DNA from: Acholoe squamosa
Taxonomy: Eukaryota; Annelida; Polychaeta; Phyllodocida; Polynoidae
DNA: 64,000 bases
NCBI GenBank assembly: GCA_949317995.1
Contig: OX439044.1
Coordinates: 46,642,166 to 46,706,165 of the forward strand
Direction of reading: 5' to 3'
The notes beneath the pieces are model-generated. The model saw only the letters and a list, made by a program, of their open reading frames with translations. It searched no databases and was not told the origin of the DNA. The position numbers and the translations under genes were made by a program. Every line of letters begins with the position of its first letter. The first letter of the stretch is position 1. Of this stretch, positions 22,879 to 32,595 are shown one piece after another.

Positions 22879-23250
22879 ATAAATGTAAAAAAGGGTAAAT
22901 ATTCCCAAAACCCTCTCCGGGTTGTTCTTGTAAGTACTGCTAAAGTAATAAATTGACACCAAAGCTAGAAGTGCAGTTTGATTGGTCTATGTTTCGACCC
23001 TTTCGGGTCTTCTTCAGGACTCACTTTATTCTATGAGGCATGACAGGTACATAAGTTGTGGAGCCCTTTCTCAGGTCTCTTGGTGTTTCCATGGTAACCT
23101 GGTAGACAATGGCAATTTTGACTACAATATGAGGCTTATTAACAATAAATTAACAATAAATTCCTTCACAATCCTACTACACCAGGCTGTCTCATACTTT
23201 ATGATACCGGGTACAAAATATAAACTTTTTATTTTTTTTTAAAAAAGTTT
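22879..23250 (-). repeat. 3' pLTR of the Penelope-like element
   Basis: Nearly identical to 27203-27580. By eye the differences are: T for C at 22990 within a former CpG, a rearranged GGTGTTTCC versus TTGGTTCC, C versus T in ACACCAGG, and variable length of the T/A run at the end. It lies about 105 bases beyond the stop of the zinc-finger ORF. The frame at 22982-23242 is an artefact repeated in the other copy. Confidence 0.9.
22983..23024 (-). ncRNA. Hammerhead-like ribozyme motif in 3' pLTR
   Basis: Minus strand: GTC then CTGAAGA (core 1), an A, a GACCC-GAAA-GGGTC stem-loop (stem II), then GAAAC (core 2). In this copy the following bases are AT, where the other pLTR has GT. That loses the self-complementary ACGT that would form the short helix III in a dimer. 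Hammerhead ribozymes are known in Penelope pLTRs; the extra A next to stem II also needs checking. Confidence 0.6.
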
Positions 23251-23355
23251 GTTGAGGGTTGGTCTCAGGCAAATGTGCCACAGTTTCACATATGTGTGTC
23301 AGACTTCAATTGCAATTCTGATATCATTTCTCAAGTGAGTGTGTCAATGTTCTAG

Positions 23356-24207
23356 TCAGTTGAGATTGGGAACAATACACTGTCTATGAGCTCGTTCTAA
23401 GAGAGGTGGGAAATCCTCAAGCACATGCAATTGGTCTTCAAGATTCACAAAGTTTATAGGTGGATATTCCTCCCAAGGGTATGGGATTTCCACAAGGGTC
23501 CTGTCATCTTTTACATCAGAGGCATCAATTGTCTTCATCAACAGAGTGGTTTTGTCTGAGTAGGAACTAGTGGGGTTAGCAATGTCTGGAACAGGTGTCA
23601 ATGTGGCATCAAGTGTAGCATCTGTAATGCCTGAGAGAGTTACAGCCAATTCCAAAATATCTGCACTTTGCAGTGAGATATCGCCGTGGTCATAGTTCGG
23701 GATGTCCTGTGGTTCGTCCATCAATGGGGTGGACATATTAACAGTTGTGGCGGTGTTAACCAGATTACTATAGGTGGAATGTTCATATTGAGGCCATACC
23801 GGTACAGTTATAGGTAGTCTGACGGCTAAAGGGTGGATCTGGGACTTCTTGGCAGGGAGGTGACTTGGAAGATCCATGTCTGTAGTGTCAACAGCATTCT
23901 TGAAAGCGGTATTCATGTTGGTGTCCCTTTTCCTGGTGTATTCCATTAATAAGTCATTGTAGTCTGTGCACATGTTTTCACTCGGGGTGGGAATGTAGCT
24001 TAGACCCGGTCCTAGAGTGCTGTGTGGGTGGATGCATCTTTGATGGCGATTGAAATTGGAGCGTTTAGCAAATAAATGTCCACAGTCAAGGCAACAAACC
24101 TTGGAAAGGCCATGAAACATATTAAGGTGTCTCCTCAGCGCCTTGATCGACACAAAATGCGTCTTGCAACCGTCACACTTGAATGGCATTTTTCTAGGAA
24201 TGGTCAT
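23356..24207 (-). CDS. C2H2 zinc-finger protein encoded inside the Penelope-like element (ORF2)
   Basis: An intact 283-residue frame. It begins 14 bases inside the end of the RT/GIY-YIG ORF: ATG at 24207-24205 overlaps the last codons, in a different frame. It stops about 105 bases before the 3' pLTR. Two classical fingers sit at the N-terminus: C11-x2-C14-x12-H27-x4-H32 and C39-x2-C42-x12-H55-x4-H60. Both have the usual aromatic and Leu positions (FKCDGCKTHF and VCCLDCGHLF). Residues 61-283 are acidic and Thr/Pro/Asp-rich with no domain I know. It lies within the TSD-bounded unit, so it belongs to the element. It has no stop or frameshift while the N-terminal region is damaged. A role in DNA or RNA binding, target choice or regulation is inference. 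Translation would need reinitiation or termination-coupled start, given the overlap. Confidence 0.8.
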   Translation of the reverse strand: MTIPRKMPFKCDGCKTHFVSIKALRRHLNMFHGLSKVCCLDCGHLFAKRSNFNRHQRCIHPHSTLGPGLSYIPTPSENMCTDYNDLLMEYTRKRDTNMNTAFKNAVDTTDMDLPSHLPAKKSQIHPLAVRLPITVPVWPQYEHSTYSNLVNTATTVNMSTPLMDEPQDIPNYDHGDISLQSADILELAVTLSGITDATLDATLTPVPDIANPTSSYSDKTTLLMKTIDASDVKDDRTLVEIPYPWEEYPPINFVNLEDQLHVLEDFPPLLERAHRQCIVPNLN

Positions 24208-26023
24208 TAAGACCCAAGGGAATGTATGTCTTCAACAACTTAATCCAGGCTTGTTCCAAACGTAACCGGTCGTTTGTTCCATGGGCACTGCTGTCTACTA
24301 TTGTCATGGTGACGTTGGTAACCCCGCAACCCGTGTCGTTGCGATAGTGGTTGGCAACGTTGGTGTCTTTGGGTTCACCCTCTCGTGGATTGGTGTCCCC
24401 CAGGTGTTGTCCAAGGCGAACCTTGGCAGCATGGCTTGTCTGCCCCACATATTGTTTAGCACATTTCTTGCAGGTCAAGACGTAGACTACGTTATTTGTC
24501 TTGCACGTGTTGTGGCCGACGATTCTATATGATTTCCCCGTAACGGTGCTGGTTATTTCGGTTGCCATGGTGATTCTGTTACAATGTTTACAACGTCCAC
24601 ATGACTCGCTGCCCGGCGTGTGTGTAAAGTGAGGATGAGGGGTGTGTATTAGTGCTGTTCTGAGGCTGTGTGCTTTTCTATAGGCAATCATGATCCTCGG
24701 GGGGTATTTCTCCGTATTGATGGGGTCTGCTGTTATAACCGGGTATAAGTCTTTCAAGAACCTGGCAATGGGTTGGTGTTTGGGGTTGTACTCCGTAACA
24801 TAGGTTACGATGTTGTTTGTCTCCTTGGGAACGGGGTGAAGTAGGTCATGGCGGTCCAGTCCTGCGGCCTTGGCCATAGCCATGCGCAGTAACTTGCTTG
24901 GATACCCGTGCTGTTTGAAGACTTGGATCAGCTTTTTACTGTCCTTTTCATAGTCAGTTGGGTCTGTGTCTATCTTTTTCAACCTCATTAATTGGGAGTA
25001 CGGGATAGACCTTTTTAGAGCATTAGGGTGGTAAGAGTGGTAATTTAGGTAGGTGTGAGCATCTGTGGGTTTGGTGTAGAGACGTGTTAGTAGTTTTCCT
25101 GTGGATGCTCTGTAGACAGTGGTGTCTAGGAAATTGACCCTTTCCGAGCTTATGTCAGCTGTAAATTTGATGGTGGGGTGGAATTGGTTGATGTAGGCCA
25201 CGAAGTCTAAAGCATTCTGTTCACCTTTGATGATTGTGAATATGTCATCAATATACCGGTACCAGACCAATGGTTTGATTGCACTTTGTCGTAGTAGTCT
25301 CTCCTCCAGGTTGCCCATGAACAAGTTTGCGTAGTTGGGTGCCATCTTTGTCCCCATGGCGGTGCCTTCAATTTGTAGGTAAAAATTACCATTAAATTCA
25401 AAGGCATTCTTCGTGAGTATTGTGTGTAGGAGTCTCGCTATCACGAAGGTGTGAGGTTCCTTCACCTGTCTCTTATTTAGGTAATCCAGGGTGGCTGCTA
25501 TGCCTTCTACATGTGGTATGGACGTATACAAGGAAGAGACATCAATGGTGAGTAGTTGGTGGTCCTCCTCCAGGGTGGGGATCTCCTCCAATGTGTTTAT
25601 GAAGTGGGTGGTGTCTTTGATATAGCTCGGTAATTGGGTAGCTAGTGGTTTGATAATTTTATCTACATAGGCACTGATTTTTTCAGTTGGGCCCCCGCAG
25701 CCTGATATAATGGGTCTTCCTGGATTACCAATTTTGTGTATTTTGGGGAGAGTGTAGAACTTGGGTGTTCTGGGGTACCTTGTGGTGAGGTGATTTTTGC
25801 TGTTGGGAGGTAAATGACCCTGTTTTTCCAATTTGTCCAAGTCAGCCATCAAGCTGTTGTTGTACTGGTTTGTTGGGTCTTTATTCAACAGCATATAGGA
25901 ACGTTGATTGGTGAGTTGCCGCAGGCATTCGTCTTCATATTTAACCCTGTCTTGTAGAACCAGTGCACCTCCTTTGTCTGCACTTTTTATAATCAAATCT
26001 CTATCTTCCTTGAGTGATTTCAA
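24194..26023 (-). CDS. Penelope-type reverse transcriptase with C-terminal GIY-YIG endonuclease
   Basis: An intact 609-residue frame, open upstream to 26296 without a known start, so the real protein is longer. Visible parts: DKGG at 16-19 (Penelope DKG motif); FYTLPKIHK at 89-97; GRPIISG at 102-108; DVSSLYTSIP at 161-170 (catalytic Asp); GTAMGTKMAP at 220-229; catalytic YIDD at 257-260; VNFLDTTV near 297-304; a Cys cluster CGRCKHC at 475-481; then the nuclease, with VVYVL at 512-516, YVGQT at 525-529, Arg536 and Glu590. The RT copies the element RNA and is related to telomerase RT. The GIY-YIG nuclease is thought to nick the target. All core residues look intact. The stop overlaps the zinc-finger ORF by 14 bases. 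Confidence 0.93.
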   Translation of the reverse strand: MKSLKEDRDLIIKSADKGGALVLQDRVKYEDECLRQLTNQRSYMLLNKDPTNQYNNSLMADLDKLEKQGHLPPNSKNHLTTRYPRTPKFYTLPKIHKIGNPGRPIISGCGGPTEKISAYVDKIIKPLATQLPSYIKDTTHFINTLEEIPTLEEDHQLLTIDVSSLYTSIPHVEGIAATLDYLNKRQVKEPHTFVIARLLHTILTKNAFEFNGNFYLQIEGTAMGTKMAPNYANLFMGNLEERLLRQSAIKPLVWYRYIDDIFTIIKGEQNALDFVAYINQFHPTIKFTADISSERVNFLDTTVYRASTGKLLTRLYTKPTDAHTYLNYHSYHPNALKRSIPYSQLMRLKKIDTDPTDYEKDSKKLIQVFKQHGYPSKLLRMAMAKAAGLDRHDLLHPVPKETNNIVTYVTEYNPKHQPIARFLKDLYPVITADPINTEKYPPRIMIAYRKAHSLRTALIHTPHPHFTHTPGSESCGRCKHCNRITMATEITSTVTGKSYRIVGHNTCKTNNVVYVLTCKKCAKQYVGQTSHAAKVRLGQHLGDTNPREGEPKDTNVANHYRNDTGCGVTNVTMTIVDSSAHGTNDRLRLEQAWIKLLKTYIPLGLNDHS

Positions 26024-27092
26024 GGCGGATCTTTCTCCCAGGGTGAGGTTATCATTGACTTTTGAGGGTTTCTTCAGACTTTGTATTTTCTGTGAGAGAG
26101 AGGTAGAGAAGCAGTCGACAAAAGCATTAAGGCCGGCTGTTGGAGTCCAGCCTTTAGAGGGTTTATCCGGTGCATAGTCTGGAGTGGCTTGTTGGTCAGG
26201 ACTGTTCTTATGTAATTCAATTAACCTTCCTGGTAAATAAGAGACAATCTTGGAGTGGGTGAGCCGGGTGTGGGTCTTTTGGTGTGGGAATGAAATTTAT
26301 ACCTTTTTCTAAGAGACTTTTTTCATCTGGTGTGAGGATATGTGTGGAAAGGTTTACAACTGTCTCTCTGGCACTTGGAGGTTTTGGCCTCCTGAAGTGC
26401 CGGTTTTTGCACTTCCTCTGTTGGTTTTCTGTGCTCTCTCTTTGTTGGTGGCTTTCTGTGCTAGTTCTTGTGCTAGGGCTTCCTGTTGTTCTGCTATGCT
26501 GTCCAGAATCTCTTTGCACTCCGTTGGGTTGCATTTTTCTTTCATGTTTTGTGTGACTGATTCAAGGTCTGATTCTATTTTTGTGATTCTCTGTCGCCAA
26601 TAATCCCTAAGAATTAGGGTGATGGTGCAACTGAACTCAGCATGGGCCTGTTCCCAATTAGTGACAAAAGTTGGGTCTATCTCTGGAACTTGAGGATTGA
26701 CATTCACTTGGAGACCCCTAGGGGTGGTGTTGTTGTCTACATGTGCTGACAACAAATTGTGGTGGAGTTGGGCTCTTGTTTGCCCGAGACCTATTCTCTT
26801 TAGGGTTTTGTACCATACAGAGCGCCCGGGTGAGTGGAGGCGCGGGAGACCTCCTACGGAGCTGTTTTGGCTTGCCTTGGTTACGCGTCTGGTTGCCCTG
26901 GTTACCCTGGTTGCCACCCGTGCGTTGTGCATCTGGGTTCCTGTGGGTGCCATTTTGTTCGTCGTCCGGTCTTGCTCTCTTGTTTTTCTGACTGTCGCTT
27001 GATGTAAATAATATTGGAGTACTTTGTCCACTTGTGGATGCTTGCGCATCTCCACCCGGGGGTGATCCAAGGTCTGGATTCCGGTGAGCCAT
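26024..27092 (-). pseudogene. N-terminal region of the Penelope ORF, frameshifted
   Basis: Coding signal moves between two frames. A polar start (MAHRNPDLGSPPGGDA, 27092) passes into a helical, charged stretch (about 26354-26800, with NWEQAHAEFSC and a KIESDLESV coiled-coil-like part). It then moves to a segment containing VVNLSTHILTPDEKSLLEKG and FIPTPK (26270-26420), typical of the region just before the RT in Penelope elements. Finally it returns to the frame of the RT ORF below 26296 (LIELHKNSPD, KPSKGWTPTAGLNAF). At least two and probably three single-base indels are needed. They could be decay, since the sites show no obvious slippery heptamer. Confidence 0.7.
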
Positions 27093-27202
27093 GTTTTTCG
27101 AGGGGTGATTCAGACTGGGGGTCTTGTGACTATCAAAACTCGCCGGGTTGTCGGTGTGGTGGGGAGGGGATCCCAGTGGGATGCGATGGGGATAGAAGAA
27201 AA

Positions 27203-27580
27203 ATAAATGTAAAAAAGGGTAAATATTCCCAAAACCCTCTCCGGGTTGTTCTTGTAAGTACTGCTAAAGTAATAAATTGACACCAAAGCTAGAAGTGCAG
27301 TTTGATTGGTCTACGTTTCGACCCTTTCGGGTCTTCTTCAGGACTCACTTTATTCTATGAGGCATGACAGGTACATAAGTTGTGGAGCCCTTTCTCAGGT
27401 CTCTTGTTGGTTCCATGGTAACCTGGTAGACAATGGCAATTTTGACTACAATATGAGGCTTATTAACAATAAATTAACAATAAATTCCTTCACAATCCTA
27501 CTACACTAGGCTGTCTCATACTTTATGATACCGGGTACAAAATATAAACTTTTTATTTTTTTTAAATTTTTTTTTAAAAA
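27203..27580 (-). repeat. 5' pLTR of the Penelope-like element
   Basis: Direct repeat of 22879-23250. It ends in a variable run of T and A next to the right copy of the target duplication. This copy keeps CTACGTTTCG, the CpG-bearing version of the ribozyme core. Confidence 0.9.
27308..27346 (-). ncRNA. Hammerhead-like ribozyme motif in 5' pLTR
   Basis: Minus strand: GTC-CTGAAGA, a GACCC-GAAA-GGGTC stem-loop, then GAAACGTA followed by GAC. Stem I can start with GAC/GUC pairing and the ACGT can pair between two copies. This matches the short helix III of the hammerheads reported in Penelope elements. Expected role: self-cleavage of tandem transcripts. It differs from the 3' copy by one CpG transition. 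Confidence 0.65.
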
Positions 27581-27592
27581 ATTTCCGTCATA

Positions 27593-29563
27593 GAAATATG
27601 TACTGAACATGTATAAGTGTCTCTATTCTGCACATACAGAGAGCATGCATGTCAAAATAAAATACACAGAACACTTTCTAGAAGGAAACCAGATTTGGCA
27701 TAACTCTCTTTATAAACCTGACCTAGGTTGCATGTTTGTAACACACTCTATTGGATTTCAGATTACATGCTGCTTTCATCCATGATGATACCTACAAAGC
27801 CTACATCTCCTTTACCCGCACCAATTGTTTGTGTAATTTACAACAAAACTATGCAAAGCTTACCTGTAATTCCTATCTCAGATTTCTAGTAGTGTTATGG
27901 TATAAAACCTGCATTCTATCTACACATCTTTTACAACTCATATGGTCTTTGTGACGAAAGTACCGTACATTCAGCAACATGTACATAGAAACATAAACTT
28001 TAATGTACATATTACAGCCACCACCATTGACGCAAGGTCCATCTCCCGCTGTATCATACTACTAGCATTCTTCCACACCATCAATCATTCACAGTGGCTT
28101 TTGCTCCATTAAGGGCGAGCTAGAAGGGCATTTTGTTAGGCTAGGGGCCTGGATTTTGAGGAGGATATTTACCAGAGGGCGAGATCTTGCAAAACAGTAT
28201 ACAGTGCCCATGACTTCGATATTATTTTTGCATTGTATTTATCACTCTAAACTCCTCAAATTCGAATTCCTCAGCCCAGGAATAGGCCTATAACCAATCT
28301 GGCCCCAGCTCAACCACTAGCGTGAGTCGTCTCTGGCAACCAGCATTTGTGGGTAAAGTAGTTCTTGCCGGTGGTTGCTGTAGTGGTAAAATGTAGGTAT
28401 AGGTACCGTACGTAGTAATATTCCCCAGAAAATCGGGACCCACAATCCCCAAACACAAGAGAGGGTATTCCCTAGAATCCCAACCGTACACGACTAGCCT
28501 ATAATATCATCAGACCAATAATAGCAGGCCAATTAAATTTATCCCTCAATTACATAAACATGGCTGCCATATCAAGATAGTCAAGTCAATTATACTCAAC
28601 ATCAGGCCCTGTATATTGTTGAGAATACTCAACATCCGCACCTGTATGTTGAATATTCTCAACATCAGCACTCAATGGCTTTATTTGGCTCTTCTAAGCC
28701 TGCTTAAAAAAAATTCAGCTTTGAAGATACTTTTCTGTAAAAAAAAAAAGGGTGCGAGAGGGAGGCTTTTTATCTTTTATTTGTATTTAGAGTGACGAGG
28801 GAGGGCCTTTTTCATTTTTATTTACTAAATATTTTTGTGAGATACTATTTCTGGGTATCATCATCGATAAATCATACAGAAACTCGATGTAAATAACACA
28901 TTCACCTTGTAGATGGAGAAATGGGGATTAAGATACTGTTTAAATTATGTTTCTACTTAAAATAAAAACTGAGATATAAACTTTTTTGCTTTGGCAAGAA
29001 TTTTATGCAGTGGATGCGGGACTTTTACACTTTCTTTTAGGGAAAATCGGAATAAAAAGCTAAAATGCGGCCCCTTTTAGGTGATGCGGGCGGTGTCTGC
29101 AAAGCTGATTTTTTTTTTAAAGTGGCCTAAGCTTCAAACCTAGCCAAAAATGGAGATCAAATTAAAGGGCGTGCCCCCTTCTTTTCAAATCCGGGATTGG
29201 CCACTGGGCCATCTCTATATACATGTATACCCACATCAGTCAGATTCAATCGTCCATTACTCCTCAAACCAAAGGAAAATTCTTCTTGTTCCCCGGGTAA
29301 GTGTACTGGTGCTTAGGGACCCATCTCAAATGCGTACTCACTCCATCATGGTTAATGCTTTGAATTATTTACTGCATTCAATCCCTCCATACCAGGCATG
29401 TACATACTGTCAGTTACACCCACCTAAAATGTACAAAATATGGGGAGTCTAGACCACAAAGGGTTGGGATCGCAATAGGAGTATCATGCCCTATGTTAAA
29501 CTATTCCCCTCCATCTACTATACTTTTATAATGAAAGGCATCTAATTGGGGAATAACATAACT
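27593..29563. other. Gene-free stretch
   Basis: No coding region supported. At 28570-28680 TCAACAT/ATGTTGA words recur around short inverted repeats (TTGAGAATACTCAACA type). 29215-29400 is a diverged copy of repeat family R4. Confidence 0.45.
29215..29400. repeat. Dispersed repeat family R4, copy 1
   Basis: Matches 62195-62385: ACATCAGT-AG, TACT-CTCAAACC, TTCT...TGTAC-GGTGC versus GTGTACTTGTGC, GGGAC-C-TCTCAAAT, ACTCACT--ATCA-GGTTA and TCCCTCC. Diverged with indels; class unknown. Confidence 0.5.
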
Positions 29564-29936
29564 GGGGCTGTGTACAAATGACGTCATGCAGGAGGGGGGG
29601 AGGGGGGTCCCACTTGCCATGACCAAGCATGAAAAGGGGGAGGGGGGGGGGTCATGTGCTGCATGACATCATGTCATCAAGAAATCACAATATGCTTTGG
29701 TTTTGGCAAGAACAAAAACTTTTGTAAAAAGATTTGTAAAGGTAGGGAAGTTTAATGCATTCATCTGACATAAATTTATTACCTATAGTATAGGCCCTAC
29801 ATGCATGCATTCCCCAGACATCTCACTCAATGAGTGTTACTGCCATCAATGTCAGTGTAAAGTCAATGTGATGTCTAGGCCACTATAAGGGGGCACTACT
29901 ACTCTATCCTACCTATACCAATTTAACCCTTTTTGA

Positions 29937-30005
29937 AAAGGGCCACTGCTGCCCTCAGGATCTAAAATACCCCTGAACTGCTGCTGTTGCCTCAGGGCAG
30001 CATCC
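29937..30005. repeat. Truncated copy of the piggyBac-type MITE
   Basis: Begins TTAA|CCCTTT and then reads GGGCCACTGCTGCCCTCAGG, TCTAAAATA and CTGCTGCTGTTGCCTCAGG. This is the complement of the right end of the MITE at 14703-15013. Only about 70 bases of one end remain. Confidence 0.7.
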
Positions 30006-30029
30006 ATAGTAATCCACAGGCTTCTTTTT

Positions 30030-30140
30030 GAAAAGGTGTGATATTCCCCCCCCCCTTCCTTGAGATGTCAAAATTATTTTGCTCCTCCCCCAATCCACCC
30101 CCTCCCAGAATCCCACTGTTGATAAATAACGAACACTCCC
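30030..30140. repeat. Partial Harbinger-type MITE end
   Basis: Ends with TTGATAAATAACGAACACTCCC, the same terminus as the MITE at 50274-50551. It is preceded by the characteristic poly-C blocks and AAAATTATTTTG. The left end is not visible. Confidence 0.6.
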
Positions 30141-31025
30141 CTGGAGCTCTCCACCACCCTGTTGCTATTTTCACTGAGGGGATGCTTGGGGACATGTAAA
30201 AGGGACCTCCCCTCAAATTTACTCTCCACATCTTTGTCTGAATGGAACTCTATCAGACTCACCTTATTTGCAGATTCTACAGTAAAATGCTGAGGTGACT
30301 CGATTGCTTTGTAAGATCATAAATTGGAACTATGATTGCAATCAATGGTCTCCTGAGAATTTGTGATGCTTTCTGAATTTTTTTTTCTATTAGGCCACTC
30401 ACTAAAGTCAGAGTGTTCTGTCTGAAACCTATTTCTAGTACACTTGTATATGGTTCAAGTTACAGATTAAATCAATACATTCAATATATCAATACATTCA
30501 AGCTCTTGAACTATATGATCCTTAATAATAACTGTTCTTGATTTTCTCTTCGTTGACAAGTGTACAGCTTTTGCTGCAAAGAAGGCACACTATTAACTGT
30601 ATTGTACTATTGATCTAGACAGTTTTTAAGCCCTTTTGGGCCAGGAAATATTTGTGTATGATCACTACCATAGTACTCCGTGTATAGGCACGGAAATGGT
30701 ACATCCTGCATATAGGCACCCATACATTATATAAGCTGACAGTGTTTGGTATGTTTCTCTGTTCATTTGTTGATCAGTGCTAGTTCTTTTTTCACTTTGT
30801 AAGTATCTTATCCTTTATTGCCAATTCACACCGACTATATGTCCCTTTGAACCATTTCAATTTGTTTATAGCCTATAGGCCTTCACTATTCATGCACTTT
30901 GGGGGGGGGGTATCTCTCTGCATGACGTCATGCTGAGGGGGGGGGTCAAGTGTTGTATGACGAAACATGACAAGGGGGGGTCAAAAATGGTCCAAAAATG
31001 CATGACGTCATTTGTACACAGCCCC

Positions 31026-32590
31026 ACTAGAAGTGAGCGTTAAAACGCTCAAAAGATTAGAATGTGCTAATAGTCTGACAAAGATGGACAGGAACTAGCT
31101 CCTAGCAGATGTTTAGTTGTGTTATCTATTTGTATTAGGTATAGTCCTAACAAAACAATACATCTGCTTGGAGAGTCAGTTATTGCCCATTGCACTTTAG
31201 CTTGTAAGTATCACGACCTAAGTCGTCAGTATGATAAAGTCGTCATTTTGACCACCTAAAGTTGTTATATGAGAGGTTGCCTGAACAACCCTAACATCAT
31301 AACAAAGACATAGTGAATCATAGTAAAGGCACGTAGAAAGGGAATTTTGATCCCATACAACTCAATAGAGAGGTTAAAATTGTTGAACGTGTGCCTGTAC
31401 GTGAACGTCAAGGTCTAGAAGTACAGGTTCCAGTACAGGTATAAGTAAAGTAGTTAAGATATATAGTCCCCTGTGTAGCAATCAACACTTCAGGTATATA
31501 TGGTTACAGCTGTGTAGACCTAAGGCTACAAACAATAGCTAATTATACAGCTATATAAGTAGCCAAAGTGCAATACACTTATCCAATGGCTAGAGACAGA
31601 CCTAAGTATCAACTCTGTTGACCTAATAAAATTCTTCATCCATTTATTTCTTTTATCTATCTTATCTCCCAACACATACCTGTAGAGTGGCCCTACACAT
31701 CCAAAACGTCAAGGCTACAAGTTGTATGCTGCTGGTCTGGGATTCCCCCCAGGTGACCTATGACGTTACAATACACGTATGCGTTGCAGTACACGTTCAG
31801 ATCCTAACCTCACTAGTGTTAATCAAAACGAGGCTGGCAGGGCTCAATCCTGGGAAAATGCCCTGTCGATCTCTACAGCGGAGGCATAGATTTTAAACAT
31901 TTGCTTGGAGAGATTTCTGGTGTGTGGGTCTGGTCCTTTGGTGGTCATAATTATGTAACTGCTACCAGGAATCATGACAGACATCCCCTTTTCCTGTCTG
32001 TGGACATAACTAAATTAGGCCCTAAAATAGGTATGGCAATAATATGGCTATTGTGGATGAGCAGCAGCCCCAACAGTTTCTTCTTGTTGGTACCAGAATT
32101 CCACACTGCAGATCCTGGTGCTGTCTGGCTGGACTGGAATCTGAAAGATACTGATAATGAAATCAAGATGGAAGAAATGGAGGAGAGGAGTAGTGATATC
32201 AGACGGCAGACTTGTTATGTATCAGATGACCTGTTAGAACTATAGGCTGCTAGTTGAGTTTTTTTAATGTAATAGCGAATGCAATTGAATCAAATAGAGT
32301 ATCCTAAGAGCTTGCCTTCTGTCTTTGAACAGTGCCCATTCAGTAAATCAAGATTTCCGGTCAATGCATAACACAGATGATGATTGCATGAATGGGTTCG
32401 AACAGCTTGATAAACGTTACAATACTGTACGTCATTTTCAATTGCAAAATTATTCTACAATTTCAAGATTATGTCTCGATTATAGACAAAATAAAATCTA
32501 TATGTTTGAATTATGTCAGAGCAGGCAGTCCGATAATCTTGTCTCGTCACTTTAGGGTCAACATGCAGCTAACAACGAAGAGTGAGAAGT
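31026..32590. other. Spacer between two nonautonomous transposons
   Basis: Apart from the weak exon candidate at 31901-32245, nothing is supported. AT-rich, with several ACGT and CGTAC words between 31380 and 31800. Confidence 0.4.
31901..32245 (+). CDS. Candidate host exon (hypothetical, 114 codons)
   Basis: Open frame whose second half (WLDWNLKDTDNEIKM, MEERSSDIRRQTC, YVSDDLLEL then stop) has a charged, non-repetitive composition more like a real C-terminal tail than chance sequence. Possible splice acceptors lie just upstream of that part (TTCTTCTTGTTGGTACCAG ending near 32095, or CCACACTGCAG near 32110), so only the last ~45 codons might be exon. I recognise no family and no polyadenylation signal is close. 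This is a weak call. Confidence 0.22.
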   Translation: MLGEISGVWVWSFGGHNYVTATRNHDRHPLFLSVDITKLGPKIGMAIIWLLWMSSSPNSFFLLVPEFHTADPGAVWLDWNLKDTDNEIKMEEMEERSSDIRRQTCYVSDDLLEL

Positions 32591-32595
32591 GGCCT

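Larger units (their letters stand above)
22869..27592 (-). mobile_element. Penelope-like retroelement, near full length
   Basis: A ~4.7-kb unit on the minus strand bounded by direct repeats (pLTRs) at 22879-23250 and 27203-27580. Matching flanks ATTTCCCGTCATA (22869-22881) and ATTTCCGTCATA (27581-27592) look like a target duplication with one indel. Inside, in coding order, are a broken N-terminal region, an intact RT/GIY-YIG ORF and an intact zinc-finger ORF. pLTRs, hammerhead-like motifs, a DKGG motif and a C-terminal GIY-YIG nuclease are all hallmarks of Penelope-like elements. The pLTRs differ at only a handful of positions, so insertion looks fairly recent. Confidence 0.92.
29564..31025. 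mobile_element. 1.46-kb nonautonomous DNA transposon with perfect TIRs
   Basis: Ends GGGGCTGTGTACAAAT... and its exact complement at 31010-31025 form a perfect ~27-bp terminal inverted repeat continuing into GACGTCATGCA. Flanks are ACT on both sides (29561-29563 and 31026-31028), a 3-bp target duplication. G-rich subterminal blocks occur at both ends, each linked to CATGAC words. No transposase frame is present. Internal fragments of a piggyBac-type MITE (29937-30005) and a Harbinger-type MITE (about 30030-30140) lie within it. TIR style and 3-bp duplication would fit a PIF/Harbinger relative, though ACT is not the usual TWA target. Confidence 0.75.

Noticed and set aside
26284..27280. Plus-strand frames of 80-101 codons
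   Set aside because: Antisense to the Penelope N-terminal region; their hydrophobic composition comes from complementing polar codons.
22869..27592. LTR retrotransposon, because of the direct repeats
   Set aside because: The RT motifs, DKGG, GIY-YIG nuclease and hammerhead-like motifs place it with Penelope elements.
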